From Molossus alvarezi (taxonomy: Eukaryota; Chordata; Mammalia; Chiroptera; Molossidae), in the NCBI GenBank assembly GCA_037176705.1, contig CM073897.1, forward strand, positions 40,141,488 through 40,205,487: 64,000 bases of DNA, in the 5' to 3' direction. Under the pieces are notes generated by a model that had not been told where the DNA came from, did not search any database, and was given only the letters and a program-made list of their open reading frames with translations. Below are positions 32,406 through 44,090 of the stretch, piece after piece (position 1 is the first letter of the stretch; the number at the start of each line of letters is the position of its first letter). A program made the position numbers and the translations under genes.

Positions 32406-33999
32406 TGCTTCTGAGAAGGAATACAAATTAACAATTTAAAAAAGAAACATCATTTCATGTTGATTGAACCTAATTTACTTTGATTTCTTGTTTTGTGTCA
32501 GGTATGTAAGCAAAAATAAATAAATAAATCAGACTTCTGTGTCATCAGTGGCTCTCCTTATGGTTATGTTTTAGATGAAAATCAGAGTAGAAACATAACC
32601 TTCAAATCATCTTTGTATTCCCTGTATGCTAATGGTCTCCTGTTTGCCCTCTAGAACCACTATATTCTGCTCTGCCCTGCTTTCTGCCAAGGGAAGCTGA
32701 CCTATAAGTCTCTTTATCAAGAAAATAAAAAAATGTCTTGCCTTGTGGCTTCTTGTTGAATTCAATCAAGGGGAGGCCCTGGCAGGAAATGGGGTAAGGG
32801 GAGGCAGGAGAGATGGAAGGTGAATGGATGTGGGGTACTCTCTCCTTTTCTTATCCCTTCACTCCTGGAAACGGTAACAGCTCCTTCCTCACTAGCCCCA
32901 GGAAGAGGTGGGTTGGGATCTACCCTCTCCCATCCTGTCCACACTGTTGTAAATTGTCTTTTTATTAAACCCTCTTTGAATGATGAAACTTCTATTTCAT
33001 TCTAGGATTCTACCATTTGTTTCATTTGGGAATTCTTCCTCATACATCTGATATCTAACAAAGCACTAAGCACTTGGCATACTAAATGTGTTAAAAATGG
33101 ATACATGAATAAAAGAATGCAGGGGTGTACTTACTTAATTCTCATAGAAGACAAAGCTGACTACGGGAACCACTGTAGGTGTCTGATAAGCCCCCAAATA
33201 GCTTCCCGTTCAATTGAAGCAAGTGTGCTAAACAGAAAAGTAAATTTCTACTCAGTCTTTCTTCCTCTTTTATAAACAAAAGTGTCTTGGAACCCCATGA
33301 AAGCTGAGAAGACTTGGTCTCACAGCCGGGCTCCTGCTGTCTGGAAAATGTGATCGTAGTCCAGAAAGGGATTTCGGAAGGCTTGCCCAGCAGCTCTGTG
33401 GTCTCTCCCATCTGGCAAAGAACGCAAGCCCCACGGGTAGGCTGAGAGCTTAGAATTACACTCTCAAGCCAGCAATTTTTTGTTTTTTTACTTGAATTGT
33501 GTAATGTCAGCCAGGTTTGGACCAGGATGTCTTCAAAAAATGAATACACATTTCTAAGGAGAAATAGTATCTCAAATTGAAGTTAAAGGCTGGATTCATT
33601 CTGAATAAAGTGATACCTATTTCCTCTCAGGTAACACTTCCATTTTGTTGATTGAGGTCATCTCAACTACCAACTATTTGGTTTATCTGTCTCCCAGGAA
33701 TGATTCTGTGGTTAGTGGTTAATTTCATTTTGCTGTGGATACAATAATTTCTTCTGGCTGAGGGAAGAAATGGGTGTGAAGTCTTACTTTTAAGCACTGT
33801 AAAATTGTCTGTTCACAAAAACAAACCCTATGTTTGAAAGAAGGCATCAAGTATTAACAAATCATTTATTAAAGGCTTGGTCACTTTAGAAACCTTCAAC
33901 ACTACTTATCATGTACCACCATTGTACCAGGCTTTTTGAATGCAAAAGGCATTTGATAAAGTGCTATTATGATGCAAATATTAAATAAATGTGTTACAT
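32406..33999. other. Unique stretch, no assigned gene
   Basis: Contains the longest open frame outside repeats, 33142-33549 (minus, 135 codons), with no recognisable domain, signal peptide or repeat. It ends at an arbitrary stop, and no splice or promoter context supports it. The rest is AT-rich and featureless. Confidence 0.45.
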
Positions 34000-34105
34000 G
34001 GTACAGATTTCACTTTCCTCTCCAGACCTTCCATAGGGAATATGCAAACATTTTATCTTGTAAATGAAACTGAAACTCAGAGGGGTGACATTGTTGCTTA
34101 AATTT
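34000..34105 (+). repeat. MIR SINE fragment
   Basis: 'cttgtaaatgaaactgaaac' and 'tcagaggggtgacattgt' match the MIR core. Fragment only. Confidence 0.55.
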
Positions 34106-34126
34106 TCATATTAAGAAAGAAAATGG

Positions 34127-34330
34127 AGCCCAGACAATGTGGCTCAGTGGATTGAGCATCACCCCATGGACTGAGAGGTCCCAGTTTCAATTCCATCAGA
34201 GCACATGCCCAGGTTGCAGGCTTAATCCCCAGTAGAGGGCGTGCGGGAGGTAGCCAATTGATGTTTCTCTCTCACATGGATATTTCCATCTCTTTCTCCC
34301 TAACATAATCAATAAGAAACATGTTAAAAA
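34127..34330 (+). mobile_element. Ves SINE (type A)
   Basis: Head 'gcccagacaatgtggctcag', then 'gagcatcaccccatggac', 'acatgcccaggttgcaggc', 'agtagagggcgtgcgggagg', CT-rich run and an 'aatcaataagaaac' tail. An approximate duplication 'gaaagaaaatg' (34115) and 'gaaagaaagtg' (34337) flanks it. Confidence 0.88.
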
Positions 34331-34339
34331 AGAAGGAAA

Positions 34340-36025
34340 GAAAGTGAAATGAGAACCCTCGCCTCCCTACTTCTCTCAACACATCAATTTCACCAGAATA
34401 AGGCAGCTTCTTATCTTCCCCATGCGCTACCGGAGTTCACAGAGGCATGCCTACAGATACTCACAGTTGGAGTGACTGGTCATCACAATGAGCTAGGAGA
34501 CTGACTAAGGAGGCAGGATGAGGGGCAGAGGGGCACCTGGTTTTGTTGTTTCCTTTCTGCTTCATTTTATTTTTTTCTGTTTTTATGCATGCCAGCATAT
34601 TAATGCACTGTAAAGTATACAGGAGAAACTGTTTCTACTGGGTTTTGCTTTTGAATGATACTTGTTCATTTAACAAATGTAATCTTGATGTCCTGGCCCT
34701 AACCCCAGATTTTCTGAATTTATTTCAATCCAGAGATAAGTATTCTTTGAAGCTTCCCATGTAATTTTAATTTATAACCAGAGTTAAAAATCCCTGGCAT
34801 ATGAGTCTGGACAAAAGAAAGGGAAGTTAGGAGAAAACGGAAGGAAAGGAAAGAAGGGAAGAGAAATGAAGTGAGCAAAAGAGAAAAGGGGAGGGAAGGA
34901 AACAGATTGAAAGAAGAGGAAGGGAGGAAAATTTTCTATGTAAGAAGCTGAGACAAACAGTATGAACAAAAGTATCACAAGTTTGCAGGGAAATACTTAA
35001 GAAATCAGACATGTCCTCTACACAAAAATAAATTTCAACCATAAACATCCTAAATTTAAAAAAAATTTTTCTATTCACTGAACATGTTTTTTAATTAAAC
35101 CACCGTCCCCATATCACTGCTATTTAAACTGTTTTTTCTGAGTCTGGCTTCGCCTCCCCAAGCAAATATTTACATTTTGAGCACAGGTACTCCAGCAGTT
35201 TAACATTGCTGAAGCAGTCACACAGGCACCGCGGTCTCTGCTGTAAATGAATTCCAGGCATGGCTTCCAGCTCTGCCCAGCAGTCTTTCTCTTACTGGTG
35301 CATTTCCTCCTGTGCATCTTGTGATGACTACTTCTAAGCATCTCTGTGGCCCACAGATTTCTGAGTCTAACTTGCCTACGGATTTTTCTCTTAGAGAATA
35401 ATCACCTAGTATGTATAATTGATAATGCTGACTCTTACATCCCCGTTCAAAAACAAACTCACAAACGAGCCATCAATCTTCTTCACATTCATCATCGTCT
35501 TCTCAGTTTATACTCTGACCAGTAGATGCCCCTTATTCTCCATGTTTCTGCCAATAACGTTAGCTGTGCTCTGCCTCCAATATCGCATCTAGTTGTCCAT
35601 TGTTTTGTGTCCTGATCTTCCCCGCTGTCTCGAGTCTCACAGCAACGTTGGTTACTGGTATTGATTAACCTTTCCTGTTTCTCCAATCTCTCTCTTTTTC
35701 TTCCCATTGTATCCTACCCACTGGCACCAGACTGTGTCCAACCCTCTCTGTTCTTTAAACAAAATAACGCTTGTCTTCTGTTCTCTCACCAGCTACTGCT
35801 TCCGCAGCCTCCCTCCCAAACTTTTATCTATTTCAAAGCGTCTTCTGCTTCCATTCCTCAGTCAAGATAACTGCAATGATCTCCCCATTGCTAAACAGTA
35901 GGCAGATTTTCTTCCTCATCTTGTTTTGCTGCCCATCAACCCTCTGCTTAGTGACTATTTCTTCCTTCCCTTAACTTTTGTGAGAGCCCTTGTTCCTGAC
36001 TTTCCTCCTCCTTTTCTGTTTTGTT
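34340..36025. other. Unique stretch with a purine tract; no gene seen
   Basis: 34804-34932 is almost pure purine on plus (GGAAA/AGAGA mixtures), producing pyrimidine-coded Ser/Phe/Leu peptides on minus that are not genes. The remainder has many short open frames but no domain, repeat head or splice-rich context I can support. Confidence 0.5.
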
Positions 36026-36039
36026 CCCTGTGCTTCTTT

Positions 36040-36106
36040 CTTTCTTGAATCCTCACCCGAGGACATTTTTCCATTTTTTATTCAGATAGAGTGGAAGGGA
36101 GGGAGG

Positions 36107-36160
<54 letters not shown>

Positions 36161-36316
36161 GACGTGAAAGGGACAAATTGAGTGGCTGCCACGCGCACGA
36201 CCAACCAGGGCCAGGAACAAACTGCAACCGAGGTACCTCCCCTTAGTGGGAACCGAACCTGGGAATCTCTGGACCGCAGGCCGACGCTCTAACCGCTGAG
36301 CCAAACCAGCCAGGGC
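36040..36316 (-). mobile_element. Ves SINE (type B) with a long GA expansion
   Basis: Inverted: tail 'gaatcctcacccgaggaca', a pure (GA)n run at about 36110-36158, then 'tgaaagggacaaattgagtg', 'aactgcaaccgaggtacct' and 'ccgctgagccaaaccagcca'. A perfect 14-base duplication 'ccctgtgcttcttt' lies at 36026-36039 and 36317-36330. Confidence 0.94.
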
Positions 36317-36344
36317 CCCTGTGCTTCTTTGTTGGCCCATGCTA

Positions 36345-36575
36345 TAACCTCATGGTCGTGAGTTTAGGCTGTGGAGCCAGCCTCTTCAAGTTCAAATCCT
36401 CGCTGTCACTTCTGCTACCAGGAAGTCAGCGTGGACGACCTCTTCGTAATGGCACTAGTCCTATTAACTTAATCAAATGTTCTTTTAAAAGAAAGAATTC
36501 ATTTACTTGCTTAAGACAGTACCTGATATATGGAAAAGACTCAATAAATACTCTTTATTATTTTCTAACATATTC
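36345..36575 (-). repeat. MIR-like SINE, weak
   Basis: 'gttcaaatcctcgctgtcac', 'agacagtacctgatatatgg' and 'actcaataaatactctttat' suggest a very old inverted MIR. Confidence 0.55.
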
Positions 36576-36652
36576 TTTAAAGCATGTCCCTTTATGTACT
36601 ATATTTTCTGTCTCACAACGGTGCTACTGAAGCTGAAGGATTTAGGTACTCT

Positions 36653-36700
36653 TTTAATTCTTGAAATGTTTAATTCTTGAAATGTTTAATTCTTGAAATG
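36653..36700. repeat. Perfect 3 x 16-base tandem repeat
   Basis: The unit 'tttaattcttgaaatg' occurs three times without mismatch at 36653, 36669 and 36685, implying a recent local expansion. Confidence 0.95.
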
Positions 36701-36740
36701 TCCAGTATAGACCTCTCTTCTGAGCTCCAGTCTTATTTTT

Positions 36741-36988
36741 TAAAATTTATTTTATTTTATATTTTTGTTAATCCTCATCCGAGGATGTTCTTTCATTGGT
36801 TTTTAGATACAGTGGAAGGGGGGACATGGATGTGAGAAACACATTGATTAGTTGCCTCCTGCACAACCCTAGCCTGGGCCAGGGATCCAACCTGAAACCC
36901 AGGTATGTGCCCTTCATTGGGAATTGAACCCATGACCGTTTGATCTGCAGGCCAATGTTATAACTGCTGAGCCATGCTGGCCAGGGCA
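36741..36988 (-). mobile_element. Ves SINE (type B)
   Basis: Inverted: 'aatcctcatccgaggatgtt', 'gtgagaaacacattgatta', 'gcctgggccagggatcca', 'gggaattgaacccatgac' and 'gctgagccatgctggcca'. A perfect 14-base duplication 'ccagtcttattttt' lies at 36727-36740 and 36989-37002. Confidence 0.94.
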
Positions 36989-37002
36989 CCAGTCTTATTT
37001 TT

Positions 37003-39289
37003 AGCATTTTTGATTGGATATCCCAAAGAAGCCACAGACAGAAAATCCAAAATGAAGCACATTTATTTTTTCCTTGTAAAGTAGGTTATTTTCCTAGCTT
37101 CCTTTGAATGGTACCATTATTAGCACAATGGCAATCACAACATTGATTAATGCTGTTGATTTACAATATTGTCTCTTCTTGGCTTGTCCCTCCCCTCCCC
37201 TCCCCTCCCCTCCCCTCCCCTCCCCTCCCGTCCCCTCCCCTCCCCTCCCCTCCTCTCCCCTCCCCCTTTTCCCTTCTCTTACTGCTTCTCCTTCTTTCTC
37301 CCTCTCCTACTTCTTTCTCTTGTTTTCCTCTTCTTCCTCTTCTTTTTCTTCCCTCTCCCCACCTCTCTACCCTCTCTATCTCTCTCTCCCTCTCCCCCCT
37401 CTCTTACCTGTATCCTTCCCAATAGCATCAGAATATGCCCAAAGCTCTCTATTTTTTCAGAAGTTCAAAAATTGAGAAATGATTGTTGTCCTATATACAA
37501 CGTATCATATAGCATAAATATTAGTTGCTAAATATGTCAGGAATCTCTTCACTCTGTCCACACTGTTATAACCCCTGGTGAAGCCTCATCTCTATATTTT
37601 ATTCTTTTTATTTTATGCACTCTGAAGCCATATTGAAGTTTTCTTTAACAAATATAAGTAAATGAAAGAATACCTCCTTTTTTATAATTTTTATTACTTT
37701 CCCTTATTTATATAAAAAAAGGAAGAAAAAAAAAACCTTCATATGGGCTGCCCAGCTCTCCAACCTCAGTAACAGCTCTTTTAATTTCTTCATTCTAACT
37801 TCTAGGACTACATCTTCATCCCTTTTACTCATGCTTACTTCCACTCAGGGTCTTATTCATGCTTCTCTTTTGTCTTTTAACAACTGTACTCTACCTCGTC
37901 TGTGTAGTTACCCTGTTGAGATCTCAGATCTCACAAGTAATTCTCAATGAACTCTTCCATGAGTCTCAATACATCATATCTTAGCTCTATGTATGTTTTC
38001 TTCATAGTACATATCAATTTTGTAATAATATATTTGAATATATGATTACCATCTACATTACCTGTCAGCTCATCATAGATTTTCCAAAGCTACTAGAGAA
38101 TATGGAACAAAAGATATTAAAACAATCTTGTCACCTAAATAAGTGATGCCTATAAGAGAAGGTATGAGCCTGAAAGAAACTAGAATCTCCTGAAATAGGC
38201 TTAGGGTTATACTGTCAGAATAATGGGTTCTTGATTATGTCACTGGTTTTTCTGTGATTTTGGTGATATCAGAGGGCAACTACAATGTTCCACACCTGTC
38301 AGGAGCATAGTTAGATTTCCTATCTACTTTCAACTCATTCATTCAGAGAGCCATTCAAGAACTATTACTAGAATATTGCCATCCCAGCAGTACACAAAAC
38401 ACTGCAAATATAGCTGTGAATAGAATAGAAATGACTCCACTTTCTTAGAGTTTATAATAAAGGTTCAGCATCCTACTACCACAGACTGATTAGGAAAGAT
38501 TTTTAATAAAGGGTCTCATGGGACACTAATTTTATAACATGTTCCATAAAACCAAGTCTCTAAAGGAAGTCTAGTCTATGCTGCATACTGAATGTTTTTC
38601 TTCATGGAAATTCTAAGAACATCAGCTCATTCAAGCTACTGCAAGTGTTTGCAGCAAATAAATGCTTTAAATTTGTGTAACCTAATATTTACAAATATAC
38701 TTTTTTTTTCTTTTCCTTTGTTTTTGTTTTTGCAAAACTCCTCTGATAGGAAGCTTATTACTTTATTAGGCAATCACTTCATATTTAGACTGCATTTTTT
38801 TTCTCACACATAAAGTAAAAATTGTCTAGAGCTTAGAATCACTGGATTCTGTAGTTTTAGATAATTGAATAGATAATTTTAGCCAATTGTTTATAAACTT
38901 TTTTTTGACCTGCAGAGTACTTTGCTGAAATACACTTGTTTTGCAAATACAAACAGCAGGCACACGGCTGCTCTGGATGAAGCTAGTGGTGAGAGCTGAG
39001 CCCTTCAGGTAGGCCCCTTCGTGGGCCTCATGGAACACAATTTGAACATCAGTGATCTGGAGTGAGCCCATCACCTGTCAGAAATATCAGGAGATGGAAA
39101 TAGAGGTAGGCAAAGAAAAATCTTAGAGCTCACACCTGTCAAGTGAGGGGCAAAAATGCAAACTCAGATCATGGAATGCCTAGCCGGTGTTTTTCTCATT
39201 CAAACACGCAGCCATCCCCGTGCTCTTAGTTGTGTGGTCTGGGCATCACAGAACTGTAACTTTCAGATATTGTACCCTCATGACGTGGC
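37003..39289. other. Mostly unique stretch, no gene seen
   Basis: Includes the C-rich tract at 37186-37409 and a probable ancient repeat at about 38330-38470 ('cacaaaacactgcaaatata'). AT-rich elsewhere. Frames are short or compositional. Confidence 0.5.
37186..37409. repeat. (CCCCT)n minisatellite and pyrimidine tract
   Basis: About 16 near-perfect TCCCC units (37186-37266), with one G interruption, pass into an irregular CT-rich run to 37409. The minus strand has repeated GGGGA runs able to form G-quadruplexes, and the tract could form triplex DNA. Overlapping frames encode only Ser/Pro/Leu low-complexity peptides. Confidence 0.93.
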
Positions 39290-39690
39290 AGTAAACTGAC
39301 CTCAGCCTGTTCCCCAAACACACCAAGCTCACGTCTACTGCCAGGCATTTGAACTTCTGTTACCTCTGCCTGGAGTGCTCGGGTCCACACCTTTGCACAG
39401 CCAGCTCCTACCTGTCTTTCATGTCTCAACTCAAATGCTGCCTCCTCAGGGATGTCTTTCCTGATCGCAGAATTTTAATATTGAATACCTTATGACTGTA
39501 CTTCATCTTCTCAGAACATATTGTCAGTGTCTGATTATTATTGTGTTAGTGTATGTGGGTCCTTGGTTATGATCCGTTGTCTTCTGCAGTGGAAGCCCAT
39601 GAGTCTTTCTTATGGATGCCTGGATCTTTAGGACTAGAAGAACTCCCAATATATTTGATAAATACTTGTCACATGAGTGCATAACAGGTA
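39290..39690 (+). repeat. L2 LINE 3' end, old
   Basis: 'acctctgcctggagtgctcg', 'tttgcacagccagctcctac', 'tgtctcaactcaaatgctgc', 'ctcctcagggatgtctttcc' and 'gataaatacttgtcacatga' follow the L2 3' region in order. The L2 3' ORF2 peptide is not intact. Confidence 0.8.
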
Positions 39691-40299
39691 GACTGCCTGC
39701 CTGTGTGGGCTGCCTGCTGCCTGTATTGGTAGTGAGTTGCTTGTTAGACAGGTAGAAGTCAAATGACCACTCATCTAGAACTCAGGTAAAAGGACTGGAA
39801 AGCCTAGGCCAGAATCTCTGAGTTTCCTTCTATAATCCAAAGAAATTGAAATGATTTCTGTGTGCAGGAAATGCCACTGTTTTTCGATCTAGAAGAAAGT
39901 TTAATTTTGACGCAACCCAGCCCATAGTGTGATAGCAATTAGTTTTTCTATGTACAAGATGAAAAGATATGCATTTTAGATGTTCTATTTTTTTTAACCA
40001 CCATAAGACTCTAAAACTATATATTTACATCCATTTTAATTCTGTGAAATTTCCTTCACCACACACGCAAATCAATCATGGCAGGAGGGATAGTTTAGAA
40101 GTGAATTTTCGTTCACTGTTCATCATTCCCAGGGCTGCCACTGTACTCTAGGCTCTGCTGATGACTCACTGGCACTAATACCATTATCTCTCAGTTGGCT
40201 TCCTGCCCTGCTCCTGCAGTTCCCTCCCCAGGCTTCCTTCCTAGTAATGCCAGAATGCTCTTGTTACAAATAAATTTCTACCTCTCCCCTATTAAAGTT
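39691..40299. other. Unique stretch, no gene seen
   Basis: No repeat heads or coding signal. A CT-rich piece near 40196-40290 may be another old L2 scrap. Confidence 0.45.
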
Positions 40300-40789
40300 A
40301 TATGGGTTTCCTGCAGCTGCTGTAACAAATTACCACAAACTCGGTGCCTTAAAACAACAGTAATTTACTCTCTCACAGTTCTGGAGACCAAAAATCCTAA
40401 ATCAGCATCATGGGATAAATTGAAGGTGTGAGCAGGTTTGCAATCCTTCCCAAGGCTCCACAGGAGACTCTGTTCTTTGCCTCTTCCAGCTTCTGCTGGT
40501 GGCAGCACTCCTTGGCTTGTAGTCAGTCCAGTTTTCAAGGCCAGCATCTTCAGGTCTTTCTCTGCTCTGTCTTCACATCAGCTTCTCTTGTGTGTTAAGT
40601 TTCCCTTTGCTTCATTCTTACAGTGATAGGTGTGATTGACTGTAGGGTTCACCTGGATAATTCAGGATGCTCTCTCCATTGCAAGATCCTGAGTTAAGTC
40701 TGTAAAAACCTTTTCCTGCAGAAGGTAACATTTACAGATTCCAGAGATTTGGACGTGACATCTTTGGGAACCATTTCCAGCCTGCTACA
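40300..40789 (-). repeat. MLT1-type solo LTR (ERVL-MaLR), old
   Basis: Reading inverted, the element begins 'tgtagcaggctgg' (complement of 40777-40789) and ends in a 'gctgcaggaaaccc' form near 40300, with the MaLR landmarks 'gctgctgtaacaaattacca' and 'cttaaaacaacagtaattta' on plus, 'ctctcacagttctggag', and 'gataattcaggatg'. It most resembles the MLT1C/D group. It is a non-coding LTR: no internal gene is present on either side. Confidence 0.78.
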
Positions 40790-41280
40790 GAGCTTACCTT
40801 GTTCACCATTGTCTGTTACATAAAGCCCACAGTTATTACCACAAAATTCAGGCCCCTAAGATTCTAACCTCTATTTTTTTTCTCTCAAGATTTTTCATAA
40901 TGGGTTTCTGTATCCCCAAGAATTTATTTTATTTTCCAAGCACACCTATTTTCCATTTTTTAAACCCAAAACATGCATTCATACTTTGTCCTCTTTTCGT
41001 AACATTCTGTCCTTACCTACAGTGCATTTCCTCTTTTATCTTAGCAAATATCTTTATTTATTTAGATGGATTGACTAAGAATGGTTAGCAATTGTGCTGA
41101 TATATAAGGCTTGGTCCTGGGCTTAAGGACCTGAGTATCCTGTGGTGGGGGCATTGACACAGAGAGTGGAGTAAGAAAAATGCTATAGTAGCAAGAAAAA
41201 TATGGAGGATACAGTAAGAATGTCAAGGGTAGGCATGGGGAGAGCAGGTGGCCACATAGGGTAAGCATGGGGAGGGAAGG
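40790..41280. other. Unique stretch, no gene seen
   Basis: Short frames on both strands without domain features. No repeat landmarks. Confidence 0.5.
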
Positions 41281-41290
41281 TATCCTCCTT

Positions 41291-41493
41291 TTTAAAAGAA
41301 TAGTTTATTGACTTTTAGAGAGAGGAAAGAAGAGAGAGAGACAGAGAGAGAGAGGATCATATACCTTCTGCATGTCCCCTACCAGAGATGAAGCTGGCAA
41401 CCCAGGCATGTGCCCTCATCTGGAATCCAACTGGCAACCTTTTGGTGCACAGGATGTTGCCCAACCAACAGAGTCACTTTGGCCAGGACAAGA
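41291..41493 (-). mobile_element. Ves-related SINE, older divergent copy
   Basis: Inverted: 'gtttattgacttttagagag', GA-rich run, 'gcaacccaggcatgtgccct', 'gaatccaactggcaacct' (B-box complement) and 'gtcactttggccagga'. A rough duplication 'tatcctcctt' (41281) and 'tatcctctta' (41494) flanks it. Confidence 0.75.
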
Positions 41494-41521
41494 TATCCTC
41501 TTAAAGGCAATGCCTGGATCA

Positions 41522-41744
41522 TCCAGCTAGTGTGGTGCAGTGGTTGACATCAACCCATGCACCAGGAGGTCACTGGTTCGATTCCCAGTCAGGACACCTG
41601 CCCAGGTTGTAGGCCCGATCCCCAATCTGGGGCATGCAGGAGATGGCCAATGTGCTCTCTGATCGATGTTTCTCTCTCTCTCTCCCTCTCTCTCTCTCTC
41701 TCTCACACTTCCTCTCTCTCTGAAATCAATGAAAGAAAAAAAAA
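41522..41744 (+). mobile_element. Ves SINE (type A)
   Basis: Head 'cagctagtgtggtgcagtgg', B box 'ggttcgattcccagtc', 'aatctggggcatgcaggaga', CT-rich run, 'gaaatcaatgaaag' tail. A 19-base duplication with one mismatch (starting 'aaaggcaa') lies at 41503-41521 and 41745-41763. Confidence 0.94.
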
Positions 41745-41867
41745 AAAGGCAAGGCCTGGATCAAGTCAAGTCTTAAGCAATAGGTTAGCTAGGTGTAGGT
41801 ATGGGTGAAGGTGATGAGCAGTGGAAGTTGACAAGGAGGCCTTGAAGATTTTGGGGTTCTATCTATT

Positions 41868-41975
41868 ATGTGTTTTTGTTTGTTTTCCAGTTCTATTGCA
41901 ATATCATCGACATATAATGTTCTGTAACTTTAAGCTATACAACATGGTGATTTCATATACCTTTCTATATGCTAA
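41868..41975 (-). repeat. Old L1 3'UTR scrap
   Basis: 'attgcaatatcatcgacata', 'taatgttctgtaactttaag' and 'caacatggtgatttcatata' resemble inverted L1M 3'UTR. Confidence 0.5.
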
Positions 41976-42165
41976 CGACAAAATAACTAAAAGAAAACAA
42001 TCTACTTTACAATAACATGAAACAATCTCATGAGAAACTCTAATATAAAAAAAATAAAAAATTAAAGACATTTTACTTACTCACACTTATTTTCCAGGTC
42101 TTCCTTTAAGCAATATTTTTTCAGGGTGATGTTCTATATACCTCATTGACCATATATTCTCCTAT

Positions 42166-42357
42166 CAGTGGTTCTCAACCTTCTTAATGCTGAGACCCTT
42201 TAATATAGTTCCTCATGTTGTGGTGACCCCCAACCATAAAATTATTTTTGGTACTACTTCATAACTGTAATTTTGCTACTGTTAAGCCTTAGGCGACCCC
42301 TGTAAAAGGGTCATTTGACCCCCAAAGTGGTCATGACCCACAGGTTGAGAACCACTG
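42166..42357 (-). mobile_element. SPIN_NA: SPIN-like hAT MITE, complete, 192 bases
   Basis: Terminal inverted repeats are CAGTGGTTCTCAACCTT (left) and, on the complement, CAGTGGTTCTCAACCTG (right): 16 of 17 match. Inside are 'cctcatgttgtggtgacccc', 'cataactgtaattttgctac', 'aggcgacccctgtaaaaggg' and 'gacccacaggttgagaacc', which match my knowledge of the SPIN (Space Invaders) non-autonomous hAT family. No transposase is encoded; autonomous SPIN would have supplied it. The expected 8-base duplication is not clear (tctcctat versus tatataat). Confidence 0.87.
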
Positions 42358-42452
42358 TATATAATCCTACAATATCTAGAACTTCTTCTATTATAGCTCT
42401 TACCACTTTTTGATTAAAATTAATTGTTTAATGTGTCTTGCCTGGAACTCTT

Positions 42453-43059
42453 TTTTAATTAATTAATTAATTAATTAATTTATTTATTTTAAAGGGCAAT
42501 AATATAATTTTTTTCATTTTATTTATTTTTTATTAATTTATTTTTTGCTACAGATGTTTCTCCTTTCCCCCCCATTGACACCCTCCTCCCCACCCTCACC
42601 CCCTGACCTGTCCCCAGTTTTGTTGTCCATGTCCATTGCTTATACATACATGCATATAAGTTCTGTGGTTCATCCCCCCCCCCAACCATCCCCTCCTCTG
42701 AGGTTTGTCAGTCTGTACCCCACTTCTATGTCTCTGGGTCTATTTTGTTCATCAATTTGTTTAGTTCATTATAGTCCACAAATAAGTGAGATCATGTGAT
42801 ATTTATCTTTCTCTGCCTGGCTTGTTTTGCTTAGCATAATACTTTCCAGGTCTCTCCATGTCATCTCAAAGGATAAGAAGAGATCTTTCTTACAGCTACA
42901 TAGCATTTCATTGTGTACATGTACCACAGCTTTTTTATCCACTCATCTACTGATGGACACTTGGGCTGTTTCCAGATCCTAGCTATTGTAAATAGTGCTG
43001 CTATGAACATGGGGGTACATATATTCTTTCTGATTGGTGTTTCAGGCTTCTTAGGGTCT
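42453..43059 (-). mobile_element. LINE-1: 5'-truncated L1
   Basis: Begins at an AATT-rich tail (42453-42490), then the same G-rich 3'UTR as L1-A to L1-D and the last part of ORF2 (42861-43052, minus, with '[18 protein letters not shown]'). Ends at an arbitrary point in ORF2. A 12-base duplication with one mismatch (cctggaactctt / cctggaagtctt) lies at 42441-42452 and 43060-43071. Confidence 0.92.
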
Positions 43060-43071
43060 CCTGGAAGTCTT

Positions 43072-43759
43072 AGAGTTGCAGAAATCATGAAGACTTGGTT
43101 CATTGCTTTATATTTAAATAAGACCCAATACAGCACCTAATTCATAGTGGGTTTTTAACAAGTGCTTTTGTGATGAATTAATATGAGTAAGACAAGAAGG
43201 ATTTAAAACTCATATTAATTTCCACAAATACCAGTACTCTGACATCTCACATTATAGTGTCTTAAGTGTTGACTTACTCCTGCACACATCTCATTGTTGC
43301 AGTGTCTGAAAGACATTCATGCACCAATCAAATCTCCCTGAGTTTTTCATAGTCTTAATTATGTATGGCACATCTGATGTACTGATGTATAGAGATTTAC
43401 TTGTTTTGTTTTTAGCTGACATGTATAGGCCTGAATTTAAAAACCAATCAGGGAAGGACTACAAACTCACTAATCAATAACATTCACAGAGGTTCAATGT
43501 ATATCCAAATATGGAAGAAGAAAGTATATTATGATAGTTCACCAAAATTATTTTGCTTAGCAGCAAATGTTAGTGTATTAATGATCTTCAATGCATTAAA
43601 AATTGTATTTGACATGGCTAAGTAGATGTGTTGCTTTTAATTAGAGATTTTAATTGACAAATATATTTTTAATTACTTATTTTTAGTCCTCCTAAATCAC
43701 TGTTGTGGAGCCATAGGTTGTGAACTGTTTGGAAACCACAGTTACAGATCATCTAGAAC
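43072..43759. other. Unique AT-rich stretch, no gene seen
   Basis: No repeat landmarks and no open frame worth noting. Confidence 0.5.
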
Positions 43760-44090
43760 AGCTAGGAAATTCTAACTGTGAAAACCACACAAGTGCTAGA
43801 ACAAAAAGAAAACACAGCTGAATCTTTGACACAGAGATAGGGAAATCATTCAAACTATGGGTAAAAACCCATAAGAAATTTAAAAACTTGATAAATTGGA
43901 CTACATAAAAATAAAAATAACAGACTTTGAATAGCAAAGATTTAAAAGAAAGATGACCAATGGGAATAAAATTTATAATACATTTCAGAAAGAAAAGACA
44001 CCCTAATATTTAGAGAATAGTGAAAAACTGAACTGAAAATTAAATTTGCCCTGTCAAAAATTGGGCAAATACCATTAACAGATTAAACTG
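43760..44090 (+). repeat. Old L1M ORF2 fragment
   Basis: 'gataaattggactacataaa' encodes DKLDYIK, followed by 'gactttgaatagcaaagat', 'ccaatgggaataaaattta' and 'aattgggcaaataccat', the standard order of the L1 ORF2 region upstream of the C-terminal domain. Many stops. Confidence 0.72.

Noticed and set aside
33142..33549. 135-codon minus-strand frame in unique DNA
   Set aside because: Longest frame outside repeats, but no domain, no exon-like boundaries and a length possible by chance in this much sequence. Not called as a gene.
37104..37531. Three overlapping Ser/Pro/Leu-rich frames
   Set aside because: Direct translation of the CCCCT and CT-rich tract; low complexity in all three plus frames.
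40300..40789. Endogenous retrovirus with coding genes
   Set aside because: Only a solo LTR of the non-coding MaLR type is seen; no gag, pol or env similarity on either side.
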